From positions 1 to 64,000 of the forward strand of contig NZ_APJI01000013.1 of assembly GCF_000497575.1 (NCBI RefSeq): a DNA stretch of 64,000 bases. The letters run 5' to 3'. The DNA is from Afipia sp. OHSU_II-C1 (lineage in GTDB: Bacteria; Pseudomonadota; Alphaproteobacteria; Rhizobiales; Xanthobacteraceae). The notes below the pieces were generated by a model. That model saw only the letters and a list, made by a program, of their open reading frames with translations, was not told the DNA's origin and did not search any database. Positions 25,389 to 32,856 of this stretch are shown here, in pieces. Position numbers and translations under genes: made by a program. The first letter of the stretch is position 1; every line of letters begins with the position of its first letter.

Positions 25389-27073
25389 GTCGCACTTATC
25401 AACTTAATGATTTCTTCAGCCTCCACCTTGATCTCTTCCGGCGTCAATTCAGCCGCAAGGGCTGGTATTGGTGACGGAGGCATCTCTAGTGGAAATGTCT
25501 CAAATGCCTGGGTGAACAGCCCAGGTTCAGGCGCAAGCCCGATGGCATATACCGACGATGGAAAATAAGACGGATTGCGGCCAATCAACACATCAATTGC
25601 TAATCTCGTCGTCGCCGCAGCGATGCTCGCGACGTCAGCATCGTCAGCGATCATCGATGGACCATCACCGCCAGTGGCATAATCGCGGCCTGTTCTTTCA
25701 GGACGATAATCCCTCTCGCCAAACCAATTCTCGATCGCGCGGCGCATCAAAACCGGCGGAGGCTCAATGCCGGGGCGGTATCGCGCAATAAGCCCCCCAA
25801 AGCCGCCGCCGAATACCTCGCCCCAGACCATCGGTTTCTTTTTCTTCTCAACAACCGACGATAGCAAATTGAATACGGATGGGTTTGCTGTTGCATCGAT
25901 CACAAGATCGCGGCGGAGCAACGACGCTAGAGCCGTCTCCGCGCTTTCGCTCGCTTCTTGCCCCGCAAAACGAAAACAGCGTACATGCACTTGGGCTGCA
26001 GGATTAACGTTCTTGATGCGGTTCGCTAGAGCGCGCGCCTTGTGTACGCCAACATCCCTCCAGTCAAGATCGTTCCTCACCATATTGTCCGGAAGCAGCA
26101 CGTCGTCGTCGACAAGGAAGAAGTCCGCAACCCCCGCTCGCGCGAGACTGGTCGCGATCTTGCTACCAAGAGACCCGCAGCCTACCAGCGTCACGCTTTT
26201 GCCACGCAGAACGGCGTGGGACTTATCAACGCGGGGCATCTCAGTTTCGGCGGGAATAGGCGAAAACTTGAACACCGTCTTGTCATTGAGCAGGAAGCAG
26301 TGAACGCCGCCACCTCTCAATATGATCATGCTTTTTTCGTCCGCGCCGAACCCCAATGCTTCGGCTGCGACATGAAACTCTGGCGCACCTGTTGTCGGTG
26401 GTAGCGGAGCATCCTCGGCCACTCGCATGACTGAAATGGTTCGCTCGTAGGTTTCGCTACCTAAACCATCGGGTATGTCAGGATTCTTCCAGATCTCCCC
26501 GCCTGCCTTCGTCACCTTGTCGACGAGATAGACCGCGCACTCAGAACGATAATGAACCAGGATGTTCGCTTGGAGCATCTGGCCTACGGCTACGCTCGCA
26601 AGAAAATCATCAAGTCTTCGAGTGTGCACGAACCGCAGATAATCAATTCGCAAGGACTGACCTAGCGATTCCTCATGTGCTGATCGCGCAACCACCACAG
26701 GACCTTCGGTCGGGTTCTCGGTCGATAACAATCGATAAGCGCTCGCCAGCATGTCGGCGCCGGTCAGATCAGTCGTCCAGTTGTCCGGCCGGTACTCAAG
26801 GCAAAGCTCACCTCCGGTGCCATACTGATGATTCGACCAGCGGCTTTTCTCATCGCGCGGATAAATCGACGGCGGAAGTTCGGGATATTGCGCCGGATAC
26901 TGCAGGAAGGCTTCGAAAGTGCGGTTGCCGACAACGATATCGACATCGAGGATGAGTCGACCTCTGTCACTCATCCTCCAGTTCACCGGATGTATTTGAC
27001 CTTCCTGCGAAGCGAGCGCTCGAATGCTGTCCTTTTCGGCCTTGTAGCGAGGAATATCGGTCAGATACCACAT
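25385..27073 (-). CDS. cap2: E2-E1 fusion (Cap2-like, UBC + ThiF domains)
   Basis: 562 residues. Residues about 1-130: E2/UBC-like domain with FLQYPAQYPELPPSIYP and the active-site Cys C91 in YGTGGELCLEYRPDNW. Middle about 130-285: linker region with TRRLDDFLASVAVGQML. Residues about 290-562: ThiF/E1 adenylation domain with GxGxxG in VTLVGCGSLGSKIATSL (298-303), VDDDVLLPDNMVRN, VGVHKARALANRIK, IDATANPS. This is the order and about the length of CBASS Cap2, which transfers the C-terminus of a cGAS-like enzyme to targets. Odd: all Cys are at 91, 179, 259, 299 and 366; none lies in the later part of the E1 domain where the E1 thioester Cys normally sits. Shares one base with the cyclase stop (TAATG). 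Confidence 0.92.
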   Translation of the reverse strand: MWYLTDIPRYKAEKDSIRALASQEGQIHPVNWRMSDRGRLILDVDIVVGNRTFEAFLQYPAQYPELPPSIYPRDEKSRWSNHQYGTGGELCLEYRPDNWTTDLTGADMLASAYRLLSTENPTEGPVVVARSAHEESLGQSLRIDYLRFVHTRRLDDFLASVAVGQMLQANILVHYRSECAVYLVDKVTKAGGEIWKNPDIPDGLGSETYERTISVMRVAEDAPLPPTTGAPEFHVAAEALGFGADEKSMIILRGGGVHCFLLNDKTVFKFSPIPAETEMPRVDKSHAVLRGKSVTLVGCGSLGSKIATSLARAGVADFFLVDDDVLLPDNMVRNDLDWRDVGVHKARALANRIKNVNPAAQVHVRCFRFAGQEASESAETALASLLRRDLVIDATANPSVFNLLSSVVEKKKKPMVWGEVFGGGFGGLIARYRPGIEPPPVLMRRAIENWFGERDYRPERTGRDYATGGDGPSMIADDADVASIAAATTRLAIDVLIGRNPSYFPSSVYAIGLAPEPGLFTQAFETFPLEMPPSPIPALAAELTPEEIKVEAEEIIKLISAT

Positions 27074-28629
27074 TAGGCGAACCCGCCCGGCTTGGTCGGC
27101 CCGGCAGGACGATTGGGAAAACTGAGCGGCGCGGCTGCGGCGGATGCCGGCTGCAGCAGGCTCGATGCGGACAATGCTTTTGTCGCCTTGGCCGCCTTAT
27201 CGTTCTTGGCCGCCAACTCGTTCAGCGCGACGTCATACGTCAGGTTCGAGCGCTTGCGCTTTTCTCCGAAGATCGCGCGCACGGCGTCGTTTCCGCTGTC
27301 GTACGCCTTCTGGCCGATTGCCGTGTCAGTGCCCGTGCAAGACGCTTGCTCTTTTTCGGACTGCAGGACGCCCCGGCTCACGGAACAGCGGATCAAATCG
27401 CCCTTCATACCCAAACGTGTGACCGTCATGGGGCCGTAGTCGAATCCGATCGCCAACCCAAGGCTCGAGGCGTCAGTGCCCTTCGCCTTCAGACGCTCCA
27501 AGGCGAGGTTGAAGCTGCTGCGCAGCGCGCCCGCACAAAGCGTCATGTTGCTGATCGTTTCCTCGGCGTCGGTGGTTTGCGCTGTACCTTCGACCAGCAG
27601 TCCATGCACGCAATCGCCGATGAAGCGCACCTTGCGGCCACTGAAATCCGTATGCAGAGCCGCATCCAGTTCACTGCGCAGCACGTGCAGCGACCGGACG
27701 ACATGCTTCGCGGTCTCGTTCGTCGAGATGTTCTTGCCGACATATGCCGTGAACCCGTCAAGGTCCGCATACACCGACGTTGCGTCCTGGCGGCGGGAGT
27801 TCTTGGCAGAAAGTGCTTCGATATCGAGCGAGCTGTAGGGCGGCGTATGACCGCTGAACTCGAAGGCGCCGATTGGGTTGCCTTTCAGGTCTTCCTTCCA
27901 CTCCTTGACAATCTCGTCGGCCGTGACGTCGAGGTTGGCCTTCTTCTGGCTCGTCGCAATCTCGTCAGGCGTCAGCGCGGTCTTATCGACATCGCTGGCG
28001 TCAGGGAGACCGATGGCTTTGCGGGCCTTGTTGGTCAGGTAGATGCCAGTCGCGGTGCCGCCCCCCGAGCGCTTCGCGGCGTAGTTCGCCGGTTCGCCCA
28101 AGAACAACGGTTCACGATGACCGCGACGACCGTTGTTAACGGCCAGGGCCTTGCCGGTGTCGATGCCGATACGCACCTTCGCAGCCGGATGATCCGCGTC
28201 TTCACCGGTCTGGGCCAACACATCGATAATCAACTGGCCCATCGCGACAGCGCGGTGCACGCGCTTTGTTTCGTCGTCGTAGGGCTTGGCCACAACGGAA
28301 TGAAGCCGCTGATTATGGAAATCGACTCGGATCGCGTCGACCCTTGCGATGATGCGGTGAACAGCGCGGTAATGAAGGTTCAAGAAGCGCAGCGTCCGCT
28401 TGTGACAGGTCTCGCCCTCGACTGTCGTGACGTTCAACATGTCCTTGAGGTTGAGAATATCGGCGTAGAGGTGAACCCCATCGACGCGGTAAGCCGTCGT
28501 GCTCGACAGGTTCTCGAGGTTGGTGTCCTTGACGTATTCCTTGATCTCGATGTCCTTGAGCGGCATCGCGTCGATCTTGGCGTCGATCCGTTTCTGCGCG
28601 CGGTCCTTATTCCAACTGCGGGTTGCCAT
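27073..28629 (-). CDS. pycC: Two-domain class III nucleotide cyclase (PycC-like)
   Basis: 518 residues with two cyclase homology domains in one chain. Domain 1 (about 48-200): first metal Asp D57 in HLYADILN, second metal position occupied by Gln (HNQRLHSVV, Q107), and VRIGIDTGKALAV...LGEPANYAAK with N182. Domain 2 (about 280-430): both metal Asp present, D289 in SVYADLDGFTAY and D339 in RFIGDCVHGLLV, but Cys415 where the ribose/transition-state Asn is usual (IRCSVSRG, R419). So one composite active site is likely. C-terminal about 60 residues are Ala/Pro-rich and end KPGGFA. First gene of an operon with E2-E1 and JAB. By context it makes a cyclic nucleotide signal on phage infection; base (cUMP/cCMP or other) is unknown. 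Confidence 0.85.
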   Translation of the reverse strand: MATRSWNKDRAQKRIDAKIDAMPLKDIEIKEYVKDTNLENLSSTTAYRVDGVHLYADILNLKDMLNVTTVEGETCHKRTLRFLNLHYRAVHRIIARVDAIRVDFHNQRLHSVVAKPYDDETKRVHRAVAMGQLIIDVLAQTGEDADHPAAKVRIGIDTGKALAVNNGRRGHREPLFLGEPANYAAKRSGGGTATGIYLTNKARKAIGLPDASDVDKTALTPDEIATSQKKANLDVTADEIVKEWKEDLKGNPIGAFEFSGHTPPYSSLDIEALSAKNSRRQDATSVYADLDGFTAYVGKNISTNETAKHVVRSLHVLRSELDAALHTDFSGRKVRFIGDCVHGLLVEGTAQTTDAEETISNMTLCAGALRSSFNLALERLKAKGTDASSLGLAIGFDYGPMTVTRLGMKGDLIRCSVSRGVLQSEKEQASCTGTDTAIGQKAYDSGNDAVRAIFGEKRKRSNLTYDVALNELAAKNDKAAKATKALSASSLLQPASAAAAPLSFPNRPAGPTKPGGFA

Positions 28630-28712
28630 GGTCGTCCTCTACGGTTTCCTCGGCCGTTCAGGTTACTGACGGCGCAATTCTAGGTGGTGTCGGTGTCGCG
28701 GAGTTCCAGCGT

Positions 28713-28793
28713 AGCGGTGTTGTAATCCCCGGATTTTAGCGGTATTCGTCTCTATTCCTTAGAACAAAACAGGAACTTCGGCAAAATACCGCT
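28713..28793. promoter_or_regulatory. Inverted and direct repeats in the divergent island promoter
   Basis: Within the 259-bp gap between the cyclase operon (minus) and the membrane effector (plus): AGCGGTATT at 28738-28746 and its exact complement AATACCGCT at 28785-28793, 9 bp perfect, 38-base spacing. A near-copy AGCGGTGTT lies at 28713-28721, in the same orientation 25 bp before. Candidate operator for a regulator of both transcripts, or a large stem-loop. No regulator gene is encoded in the island. Confidence 0.5.
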
Positions 28794-28888
28794 CGGCTTA
28801 TCAACAGCATTGGTTGTGGAGGTGAACAGCGTGGGATGCCGGTTCCGCGCATTTCGGCCAGACTGACCGTCAAGGAGCGACAATCACG

Positions 28889-29455
28889 ATGAAAGACGAT
28901 CAAGAGGAAGCCTTCGAGAAGCTGCTGTCGGCGCAGCTCACACGCACGGTCGATTTCGTGAAGTTCGCCGAAACAAAGAATGCAGCGCTGCTGACGTTCA
29001 CATCGGCTTGGATACTCGGCTCCATCTCGTTGGTGACGGGTACGGCATCTCTGCCGTTCGGGTACGACAAGGCGTTCTTGTTCGCGTTGCCGCTGTTCGG
29101 ATTGGCAGGAATAACCTGCATATTGTCGTTCTTGCCGAAGCTGTTGGGTGACTTCCACGAGCCGGAAAACGATACGAAGAGTCTTCTCTATTGGGAGCAT
29201 ATCGCCGAGGTGCCGGTTCGTGACTTCGCGGTCCAGGCAGAACAATGCTACAAGCCCGGCGCCAACCAGAGCTGCACCAAAGGTTATCTCGAGGACTTGA
29301 GCGTGCAGATCTCCGTCAACGCGCGCATCGCGCAACGCAAGTTCCGATCGTTCAAACTCGCAGCGCGGTTCACGTTGCTCGCCTTCTTGGTACTCGTGCT
29401 CCCCCCACTATGGATTGCTGCACGCTTCCTCAGGCTTTTCCAGCTGACCGACTGA
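28889..29455 (+). CDS. pycTM: Small membrane protein, Pycsar effector (PycTM-like)
   Basis: 188 residues with three hydrophobic helices, about 33-52 (ALLTFTSAWILGSISLVTG), 61-84 (KAFLFALPLFGLAGITCILS) and 161-184 (FTLLAFLVLVLPPLWIAARF), separated by a soluble loop of about 75 residues. The N-terminal helix VDFVKFAETKNAALLTFTSA resembles the FxxxxDxKxxxLL start of the Pfam Pycsar effector family. Such proteins are thought to bind cCMP/cUMP and breach the inner membrane. Start ATG 28889 has AAGGAG at 28872. Divergent from the cyclase. Having a second, different effector in the same island is unusual. Confidence 0.8.
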   Translation: MKDDQEEAFEKLLSAQLTRTVDFVKFAETKNAALLTFTSAWILGSISLVTGTASLPFGYDKAFLFALPLFGLAGITCILSFLPKLLGDFHEPENDTKSLLYWEHIAEVPVRDFAVQAEQCYKPGANQSCTKGYLEDLSVQISVNARIAQRKFRSFKLAARFTLLAFLVLVLPPLWIAARFLRLFQLTD

Positions 29456-29761
29456 TGCTTCGCTAGACTGCGACGGCGCCAGATGGCCCGCTCGAGCCAA
29501 TCTCTTGTGCAGGAAGGTCACGAACGGACCATTGCGATGATTGCCCGGACAGATCTGAGTACGTGATCCAGCAAATTATGCGTGAAGTTGCGTCTGCTAC
29601 CAATCGGATCGTTGATGGAAAAACGTTCGCGGATTTATCCATGTCCGGGAATAGTATGTGGGCTATAATGCGAGCAAAGGCAGAGTGATGTGTCAGTCGA
29701 TTACGCAACCGAGTAGAAACATGGAATGCTATCAGTTCTTGATTTTGGGATTTATCGAAAT
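29456..29761. other. Gap after the membrane effector, possible decayed ORF
   Basis: On the plus strand ATG 29483 opens MARSSQSLVQEGHERTIAMI and stops at 29564-29566; a one-base shift then gives VIQQIMREVASATNRIVDGK running to a TGA at 29686-29688. The two pieces together look protein-like, so this may be a small decayed gene of the island, but no family is recognised and no ribosome site is clear. Confidence 0.3.
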
Positions 29762-29898
29762 GAGTCAGCTGGCGAACTGATAAAGAAAGAACTGAAGTGG
29801 AGTCAGTCAGCTAACTGATAAGCAAAATCTGCAAATGGAGTCAGTCGGCGGCTGATATGAAAATGGCCGAAATGGAGTCAGTTGGCGACTTATTAGAA
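29762..29898. repeat. Four imperfect tandem repeats of 38 bp (GAGTCAGT type)
   Basis: GAGTCAG starts at 29762, 29800 and 29838 and GAGTCAGTTGGC at 29875, a period of 38, 38 and 37 bp. Each unit has the form GAGTCAGT-N5-ACTGATAA plus an A-rich spacer, with inner dyad symmetry (AGT/ACT arms). The same repeat with the same 38-bp period recurs at 41627 and 41665. It marks the right side of the defence island. From 29899 to 30219 I see no supported gene. Confidence 0.8.
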
Positions 29899-30219
29899 AA
29901 TGACGCTTTCCTTAATCAGTGTATCCATCTTGCCTATGGCGGCGTTGGTTTCCAGACTTAGGTCTTATCGCAAGATACTGCATTCTGCTTGAGTGCCATT
30001 TCTGCCTGCGAATGGGCGAGCCCCAAAACATTCCCGGACCTCGTTCAGAAGTAGGCGCGAATTGACCGGAGAGACGTTGTTTTTAGCGGACGTCCGCGAC
30101 GAATCAACAGGCGCACTGCGTGAAAGCGAGAGGCAAATCCCCCTTGTGTTCATAGCGATTTTGCAGATTATGCGAATGGAAACTTCACATTTATTGCTGT
30201 CCGGCGGAAAATCAATCTT

Positions 30220-30855
30220 ATGACTCTGACGCGCAAGCCTGCTGCCAAGAAGCGTTCTGCACGCCGCACGCGCGAGGAGCGTTCAGAAGAAACCCGGAAT
30301 AAACTTATTCAAGCGGGCGCCCGAACCGTGGGGCGCTATGGTTATGAGGGCGCTTCGATTGCTCGCATCACAGCGCGGGCTAAGGTCGCATTGGGAACAT
30401 TTTACAGGCACTTCAAGTCCCGACAGGAATTCTTCGACCAGCTCTTGCCCGCCATGGGCCACACCTTGATGTCGTTCGTCCAGGAGCGGGTCGATCGGGA
30501 TGTTGTCGGAGCAGAGCGTGAAGAGCAGCGTCTGCGCGCTTACTTCGCGTTTCTCGATGAGCACCCATGGTACCATCGCTTGCTCAACGAATCTGAAGTG
30601 ATGGCTCCGAAGGCGCATGCCATTTACTTCGACCTGATGACGTCGGGGTTGGTGCGCAGCTTTGAGCGTAGCCAGAATCGGAACGAACTGCGCGCATTTA
30701 GTCCGGACGAGCTGGAAACAGTCGCATATATCGTCATGGCGTCACGCGTTTATCTTGCACAGCGCTATGCCAAGGCCAACGGGGTGGTTCAGGAGCCACC
30801 GCCGAAGGTCCTTGCGACGTACAACAAGTTTATTCAGCGTGCTCTTTTCGATTGA
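30220..30855 (+). CDS. TetR-family transcriptional regulator
   Basis: 211 residues. A basic N-terminus (KPAAKKRSARRTREER) precedes the helix-turn-helix GRYGYEGASIARITARAKVA then GTFYRHFKSRQEFFDQLLP. The C-terminal part has DEHPWYHRLLNESEVMAP, a pattern of TetR proteins that sit by acyl-CoA or aromatic catabolism genes. Ends 6 bases from the convergent epoxide hydrolase gene. A TetR-like palindrome in the divergent promoter at 33937-33953 is a plausible target, so it probably controls the cluster at 30.9-41 kb. Confidence 0.9.
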   Translation: MTLTRKPAAKKRSARRTREERSEETRNKLIQAGARTVGRYGYEGASIARITARAKVALGTFYRHFKSRQEFFDQLLPAMGHTLMSFVQERVDRDVVGAEREEQRLRAYFAFLDEHPWYHRLLNESEVMAPKAHAIYFDLMTSGLVRSFERSQNRNELRAFSPDELETVAYIVMASRVYLAQRYAKANGVVQEPPPKVLATYNKFIQRALFD

Positions 30856-30861
30856 GCTTGA

Positions 30862-32040
30862 TTATCGATAGCTCCTGGAGAACTTTCGAATGTCTGCCAC
30901 CAGATCATTCCCGCGTTCGTAAGCGATGAAGTGACCGCCTGAGGCAAGATCCGTCCGGTGGGCGAGATTGTATGTCCGCTTGACCCATGATGAAGGCGGA
31001 GGCGGAAACAGGTCGAACGGGCAGGCCATGAATCCTGTAGGGGCGGTAACTTTTTCGTCCTTTCCAAGGCCCATCCCGCCTTCGAGCCTGGCTGCAGTAT
31101 AAAGCCAGGTCGAGGTATGAATGGACTGGGTGAACCAATAGATCATGACATTGTCGATGAGTTGGTCGAGCGTGAACGGCGGAATGTCGTTTGGGCTTTC
31201 GCTCCAGCCGTGAAATTTCTCGATGATCCATGCCGCAAGTCCGGCAGGTGAGTCCGTCAGGCCGAAGGCGAGTGTTTGCGGCTTTGTGCCCTGGATGGCT
31301 TGATACCCGCTCTCTCGGCGTAGTCGATCACGCGCTTTTGCGAGCCATCTGGTTTCATCGGCGTCGAAGGGCGCGCTGCCGTCGCCGGTGAAGGGCCGCA
31401 AGCCCATGATGTTGATGTGAATCGCCTTTGTGTGTTTGGTGAAATCAACACCCAGCCACGAAGCGATGAGGCTTCCCCAGTCGCCGCCCTGCGCGACATA
31501 GCTTGGGTATCCCAGGACGTCGACCATGAGCTTGTTCCAAAGCGGTGCGATATCCCGTGTCGTAATCGGGCGCGGCGGCGGAGAAGACCAACCATAACCC
31601 GGAATGCTGGGAACGATCACGTCGAACGCGTCATCGGCGCTTCCGCCAAACCGCTCCGGATGAGCCAGAGGTTCGATGATGGAGTCGAATTCCACAAACG
31701 ATCCCGGCCAGCCGTGAGTCAGAACAAGAGGAAGTGGATTCGTTCCGCTACCTCGCTCATGGATGAAATGGATGTCATAACCGTCGATATTAGTGACAAA
31801 CTGAGGAAAGCGATTCAGGCGACGCTCGGTCGACCGCCAGTCGTACTTCTCCAGCCAGTGCGCGATCAACTTCTCCATGAAGGACCTGTCGGTCCCGTAT
31901 CGCCAGCCTGCATTGGGCGACGTGCGCGGATAGCGGGTCGATTTGAGCCGCTGTCGCAAATCCTCGATGTCTGCTTCTGGAATGGAAATCGAAAATGGAG
32001 CAATCCTCGAAGGAGTGCTCTGTGTTCTCATCTGGCTCAT
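30862..32040 (-). CDS. Epoxide hydrolase (microsomal-type, EHN domain)
   Basis: 392 residues; ATG 32040 or 32031. Residues about 13-115 are the epoxide hydrolase N-terminal domain (FSISIPEADIEDLRQRLKST, WLEKYDWRSTERRLNRFPQF). Then the alpha/beta core: oxyanion motif H109-G-W-P-G-S, nucleophile D187 in QGGDWGS, and catalytic His at about 370 in ASGGHFIAYE, where the mEH-type acid E is close by. Opens an epoxide or related ring with water. Last gene of a minus-strand operon with the enoyl-CoA hydratase (15-base gap) and quinone oxidoreductase. Confidence 0.92.
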   Translation of the reverse strand: MSQMRTQSTPSRIAPFSISIPEADIEDLRQRLKSTRYPRTSPNAGWRYGTDRSFMEKLIAHWLEKYDWRSTERRLNRFPQFVTNIDGYDIHFIHERGSGTNPLPLVLTHGWPGSFVEFDSIIEPLAHPERFGGSADDAFDVIVPSIPGYGWSSPPPRPITTRDIAPLWNKLMVDVLGYPSYVAQGGDWGSLIASWLGVDFTKHTKAIHINIMGLRPFTGDGSAPFDADETRWLAKARDRLRRESGYQAIQGTKPQTLAFGLTDSPAGLAAWIIEKFHGWSESPNDIPPFTLDQLIDNVMIYWFTQSIHTSTWLYTAARLEGGMGLGKDEKVTAPTGFMACPFDLFPPPPSSWVKRTYNLAHRTDLASGGHFIAYERGNDLVADIRKFSRSYR

Positions 32041-32055
32041 ACAGCGTTACTCCGA

Positions 32056-32856
32056 TCAATTGCCGGTAAACAGTGGTGTGCGCTTTTGGCGGAAGGCAGA
32101 GATGCCTTCGCGCAAATCGTGGGATGTGGCGTGCAAAGCCCATTGCAATTGTTCCATGCGCAATGCCGCCTCTTTCGGCTGTTCCGCCGAGTAGGTGAGA
32201 AGGGACTTCATGCGGCGCAATCCGGCCGGGCTCCGCTGAGCCAGGCGATCGGCAAGTTGCCCGGCCTCGTCTTCCACTGCGGCATCAGCAACCACAGTGG
32301 TGACGAGACCGGCGAGCTTCATATCGGCCGCCGGGTACGAGTCTCCGGTGAACATCATCTCACGCGCGCGCATCGGTCCAACCTTGCGGGGCAATCGGAC
32401 GGAACTGCCGCCGCCGGGCAACAGTCCATAGTTCGCGTGGGCGTCGCCGAACCGCGCGCTTTCCCCGGCGATCAGCAAGTCGCAGGCCAAAACGATTTCC
32501 AGGCCACCAGCCATGGCCCAGCCGCGTACTGCCGCAATCACCGGCAAAGGAAATTCTTCCAGCCGACACAGAAAGGTGTTGAGGCGATCGGAAAACGTCC
32601 CCGGGCCGCTTTCATAGCCCGACCCATCGGCACGTTGTTGCAGCTCCTTGAGATCGGCGCCTGCCGAAAATGCGCGTTCGCTGCCCGCCACGACAAGCGC
32701 ACAAAGCGTTTCATCGCGTTCCAGTTCGGCCAGATGGCTTTCGAATGAATTGACCATCTCTATCGTCAGTGCATTCAATGTTTTTGGCCTGTTCAGCCGA
32801 ATCCAGGCTGTCCGGCCGCGGCGTTCGCAAATGATTGAATTATCTGGGTCCGTCAC
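32056..32856 (-). CDS. Enoyl-CoA hydratase/isomerase
   Basis: 266 residues, crotonase fold. RAFSAGADLKEL (first oxyanion-hole loop) and RGWAMAGGLEIVLACDLLIA (second loop) are clear; the position of the first hydratase Glu appears as Leu or absent, while the usual second acidic residue region reads NYGLLPGGGSSVRLPR. So it may be a hydratase of an unusual substrate or an isomerase. Its start overlaps the quinone oxidoreductase stop by 4 nt. Probably works in side-chain or ring-cleavage product beta-oxidation. Confidence 0.9.
   Translation of the reverse strand: MTDPDNSIICERRGRTAWIRLNRPKTLNALTIEMVNSFESHLAELERDETLCALVVAGSERAFSAGADLKELQQRADGSGYESGPGTFSDRLNTFLCRLEEFPLPVIAAVRGWAMAGGLEIVLACDLLIAGESARFGDAHANYGLLPGGGSSVRLPRKVGPMRAREMMFTGDSYPAADMKLAGLVTTVVADAAVEDEAGQLADRLAQRSPAGLRRMKSLLTYSAEQPKEAALRMEQLQWALHATSHDLREGISAFRQKRTPLFTGN

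Noticed and set aside
25385-27073. MoeB/ThiF molybdopterin or thiamin enzyme
   Set aside because: An N-terminal UBC-like domain with Cys91 and the coupled JAB gene fit Cap2 and not cofactor synthesis.
27346-28683. 445-codon plus-strand ORF opposite the cyclase
   Set aside because: Long antisense shadow caused by codon bias of the cyclase; no domain seen and the cyclase frame is clear.
29762-29898. CRISPR array
   Set aside because: The period of 38 bp leaves no unique spacers of constant length between identical repeats; units are imperfect throughout and no cas gene is near.
29762-29898. Plasmid-type replication origin with iterons
   Set aside because: No rep or par gene nearby and the same repeats recur at 41.6 kb within a chromosomal catabolic region.
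31417-32748. 443-codon plus-strand ORF opposite the epoxide hydrolase and hydratase
   Set aside because: Spans two real minus-strand genes in a codon-position shadow; sequence is Arg/Ser-rich without domain.
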